From the NCBI GenBank assembly GCA_037178855.1, contig JASJZC010000006.1, forward strand, positions 9,032,501-9,096,500: a DNA stretch of 64,000 nt. Reading direction: 5' to 3'. The notes beneath the pieces are model-generated. The model ran no database searches. It saw nothing but the letters and a program-made list of their open reading frames with translations, and was not told the DNA's origin. The position numbers and the translations under genes are program-made. Shown piece after piece: positions 61,201 through 64,000 of the stretch. The stretch is from Oscheius sp. JU75 (taxonomy: Eukaryota > Nematoda > Chromadorea > Rhabditida > Rhabditidae). Positions within the stretch are counted from its first letter, which is position 1. Every line of letters starts with the position of its first letter.

Positions 61201-63583
61201 CAGGCTCACATTGAAAAGGCAAAGGAAAATCACAAATTGACAAAACTATAAATAAAATAGGACAAAACATGGTACAGACGGACAGAAACAGATTGACAAG
61301 AGTTACAAATTTTTATTGATACGTGAATAGCCCAGTTTGACATAACTTTCCTTGGAAATGGCATCTTTGACAAAAGTTGCTGACTGATTGACTTGGGCCA
61401 CAACTTGGCAGATACTTTAGGTAAACGCTGACGTAAGAGGATGACATGTAGGGTGACATGTTGTTATAGCCATATGACAGAGATTTACTGACAGAGCAAA
61501 CACTCACGTCACAGCGTCGTGATGCTGTACCAGTCCAGATGCCTTGGACATAATTTCCACGTCAGAGTCGTCCGACGGACCCAAATCTGCCAGTACGTCG
61601 AGTCTCTTAGCCAGTTGAAGCAGAGCACTAGCATCGCGAATCATTTGCTTGAAGGTGGGTCTGCTGGTAAAGTATCCAGTCCAGAAAGAGTGTTCAGAGG
61701 ATGCGTAGGGGAAGAAGTCGTCATTTTTGCTGGTCAAACGAGGTTGTGCCTCGAGCAGACCTTTGACGTAACAGGAAGGGGTGGAGTAGAATACGTTGAT
61801 CCCCGTATTGTTCTAAATGACTTTTCAATTAGCTAAGGATGGTTGACCCACTTTCTCTCTGACGTATCTTATCAGCTTATCGAGGTTTGTGTACCTGCAA
61901 GAAACTCTTTGGTTGGACCGATCGCAAGTGCGCGAAATTTTCAAAAGTCAGGCTGCGCACCAATTCTTACTCATCGGCTTTCATACGCAGCTGAAAATGA
62001 ACTTTCATATTTAAAAGAGTTGGTGCGCTCTTTTCCGACCACGGTATTGTTGTACATTTCTGGAGCCTTCAACTTACCAAGAATTTGCATTTGTGTACTG
62101 GAAGTCACTTCCCATAAGCAGCATGACATGGTTCGAGCGTTGAAAGGATGCCTAAAGTTACCATTTCACACTTAAACACTCACTGTTTTTTGTTTTCGGG
62201 TTCCGCCCCGAGCTTTATCAATTTTAAAAAGCTCTTTCAGTTACTGTAACAACCAGTACCTGTTTTTTGACATGATCCACGAAGCCCGCAACTTTCTCGT
62301 CGACGTTATACTCTTCCAGCTCTGGATTGTCCATGATAGGATCATCGCCACAGAGAGCGTCCCAGCAAAAGCCCGGAGGAGGTCCGTAGTTGTCTTGATA
62401 AAAGGCGCCGGTCAGGATCTGGGTCTCTGAAAGTCATTTGGTTGGTATACAAAATGTTTCCTACTTAAGTCATCGGAAGCATTCCAAACAAACTCTAATG
62501 TCTTATTCTCCAGACGAGCCTGCTTCTCTAAATAGTGGATCCGGGCAAAAAAGAGCGACGAGTAGCCCATCTAAAAATTCGTTTACTCCTTAGATACCGT
62601 AACCCAAAAGTAACCCATCAGCTCTTAACTGTGGATACGCCGTAGATATTAAAAACAGCGATGTATCAACTTGGTTTAAGAGTTGGTGCAGAGCATTGGC
62701 TGCTTCTGGAAAAAATCAACACCCTACCATGGCAAAAAGATTGGCCTGTTCCCTACTGTGGCCAAAGGGGTCGATCTGCCAGGCAACTTGGGCCTTTCCG
62801 CATTCTCCGAACAGCTGGGTCAGTTTCTTAAAGGAGAGTTTATTCATGGTTCAGCAAACAGCCTACTCTCAATCCGAAAGTCATCTGATCAATGATGTCA
62901 ACATAGTGAGAAGCGGCCTCGTCGTTCTGACTCCAACCTCCACCGATGAGTTCGATTTGGCCTGGAAGGATATCAATGTTACAGCCATCCAACATCGTTC
63001 ATTAAAGTTTGTTTGTTGCGGTCCCATTAGAAGAATAAAGAATTAAATGAGCACGGACCGTAGACGAAATGGCGCAGTATTATATGGTGACAATTTAAAG
63101 CGGACCCCGTAACTAACAATATTAAAATGATAGCTCGCAATCCAAGCCGGCTATACCTGATTTGACCAGCTTCTGCAACTTGTGCTTTTCAGCGTCACCC
63201 TGGGAAGAGTACCATCTCCAAAGAAATCCCGTCTCCGCGAACGAGAACTTTCTCTCGGGACTCTTTTGTAGCTCATCGATCACGGTATTGTAAATGTACT
63301 GCACTCCTACGGGAACCAGTTCGGGTTTTGCTAAAAATCGGTTAAGAATGTATGGTGATACCACTACCGCCCCAATAGTACTGATCAGCCGTCTTAATCC
63401 ATCCCAAATCGTCATGGGTATGGGGAACCAGGTGTACATTGAGTGTTTTGCTGTCAGATGACCACTTGTTGCAAGTCTAAAGAGCATTGTTACATCTATT
63501 TTGGAAGAAAACTTCACGTTCCAGGAGCAGTCTGCCGTCTGTGATACTTGTACTAGGAGCGATAGTAAGAGAAGGAGCCTCAT
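58223..63583 (-). CDS. Lysosomal alpha-mannosidase (GH38)
   Basis: Twenty-two exons in consistent phase encode 963 aa, near the family's usual 1000. After a signal peptide ([17 protein letters not shown]) come the zinc-site strand [16 protein letters not shown], the nucleophile region [19 protein letters not shown] with its Asp, [35 protein letters not shown] and [16 protein letters not shown] with the conserved zinc-binding and middle-domain residues. The C-terminal beta domains contain [14 protein letters not shown] and [15 protein letters not shown]. The enzyme removes alpha-linked mannose from N-glycans in the lysosome. N-glycosylation sites are present. One intron (59259-59477) carries a copy of the hairpin element. 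The neighbouring bZIP gene is on the same strand with no sign of shared control. Confidence 0.95.
58690..58770 (+). repeat. tRNA-like (SINE-type) fragment
   Basis: GTAGTCGGTGAGAATTCCG then TCGTGTTCGATCCCC are A- and B-box-like at tRNA spacing, without a foldable cloverleaf. It lies in a mannosidase intron. Confidence 0.45.
59331..59425. repeat. Dispersed ~90-bp hairpin element, copy 5
   Basis: AGCATTTTTGAGCTTTCCGG, TGTTCTGTAAAGCTGTAGCT, then CTCTACAACTTTGCAAAAAA and GTTCAAAAATGCT: the outer ends are also inverted copies of each other, giving a nearly full-length palindrome. It is the most complete copy and lies in an intron of the mannosidase gene. Confidence 0.8.
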
Positions 63584-63851
63584 GGCGTCTCCCCTAAATT
63601 TAAAAGTTAGACGAGTGTGTTACAAGGAGACAAGAGGAAAGAGCGTGAGAGACTGGGTCATTTATATCAGAGGACAGCTGTTGTCAAACAACTAGACGAG
63701 CGTCCCTTTCCCGCGCCAACAGTAGCTATCTGTCTCTGCTTATGATAAACGTAATCGATAAGCAGCTCGAATAGAATAGGTTTATTGAGAGAAACCAGTT
63801 TATTGGATATGAGATCTGAAAGACAGCTGTTCTCTAGAAAACAACTAGGGG

Positions 63852-63932
63852 TCAGATGGTTTCCCACTGCTTGGCCAGTTTTTGAAAGTATAGGTCTCCC
63901 GCAAACTCTCCCGACGGGGCTGTCCGATGTTT
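63852..63932 (-). CDS. Last exon of a gene that leaves the window
   Basis: After an AATTCAG acceptor, 26 codons (ending FAGDLYFQKLAKQWETI) run to TGA at 63852, followed by AATAAA at about 63777 on the same strand. The phase at the acceptor is assumed 0. The fragment is too short to identify; the rest lies beyond 64000. Confidence 0.5.
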   Translation of the reverse strand, partial: KHRTAPSGEFAGDLYFQKLAKQWETI

Positions 63933-64000
63933 CTGAATTTATGAGATATACTGGTGGAGTAACTGATGATCACCTTCTGGTATAAAGAGCGACCAAATAT

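Overview
The window is eukaryotic and most likely from a nematode. Genes are split by many short introns (about 38-60 nt, a few of several hundred), with GT...TTTTCAG-type borders. One gene encodes a secreted matrix protein that pairs Cys repeats like those of nematode MIG-18 with DB-type Cys-Cys domains, a nematode-style architecture. I cannot name the species. All gene models below were spliced by eye; reading-frame phase was checked across every junction unless an entry says otherwise.

Layout. 0.8-2.3 kb: a minus-strand PH-domain protein with an N-myristoylation signal, then a small LEA-like stress protein behind a TATA box and a heat-shock-element-like site. 3.5-7.1 kb: a neuroligin-like cholinesterase-fold membrane protein that lacks the catalytic serine; a dead copy of two of its exons lies upstream. 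10.6-18.0 kb: a secreted ADAMTS metalloprotease with about seven thrombospondin repeats. 18.2-19.6 kb: a Na+/K+-ATPase beta subunit. 20.9-24.4 kb: the MIG-18/DB secreted protein with a long Pro-Gly minisatellite.

24.6-44.6 kb is the accessory region: about 20 kb of inverted and tandem duplication built from four families of tiny intron-poor genes. A is an E/R-rich helix of 69-135 aa, B an acidic 62-aa protein, C a 60-aa coiled-coil protein, and D a spliced 127-aa protein. They share a conserved TATA/GATA promoter block. I recognise none of the four. The spacer between the arms holds a broken LRR gene, an intact but divergent protein kinase gene and a truncated unknown gene.

45-64 kb returns to single-copy genes: a basic nuclear-type protein, the SNARE Sec22, glutathione reductase, a secreted SEA-like protein, a Fos-like bZIP factor, lysosomal alpha-mannosidase, and the last exon of a gene that leaves the window.

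Dispersed repeats run through introns and spacers: a ~90-bp hairpin element (at least five copies), tRNA-like SINE fragments, TCTCTGTC-type microsatellites and a ~130-bp element with two copies. Apart from the 25-45 kb cluster, neighbouring genes show no functional link; they look like ordinary independent nematode loci.
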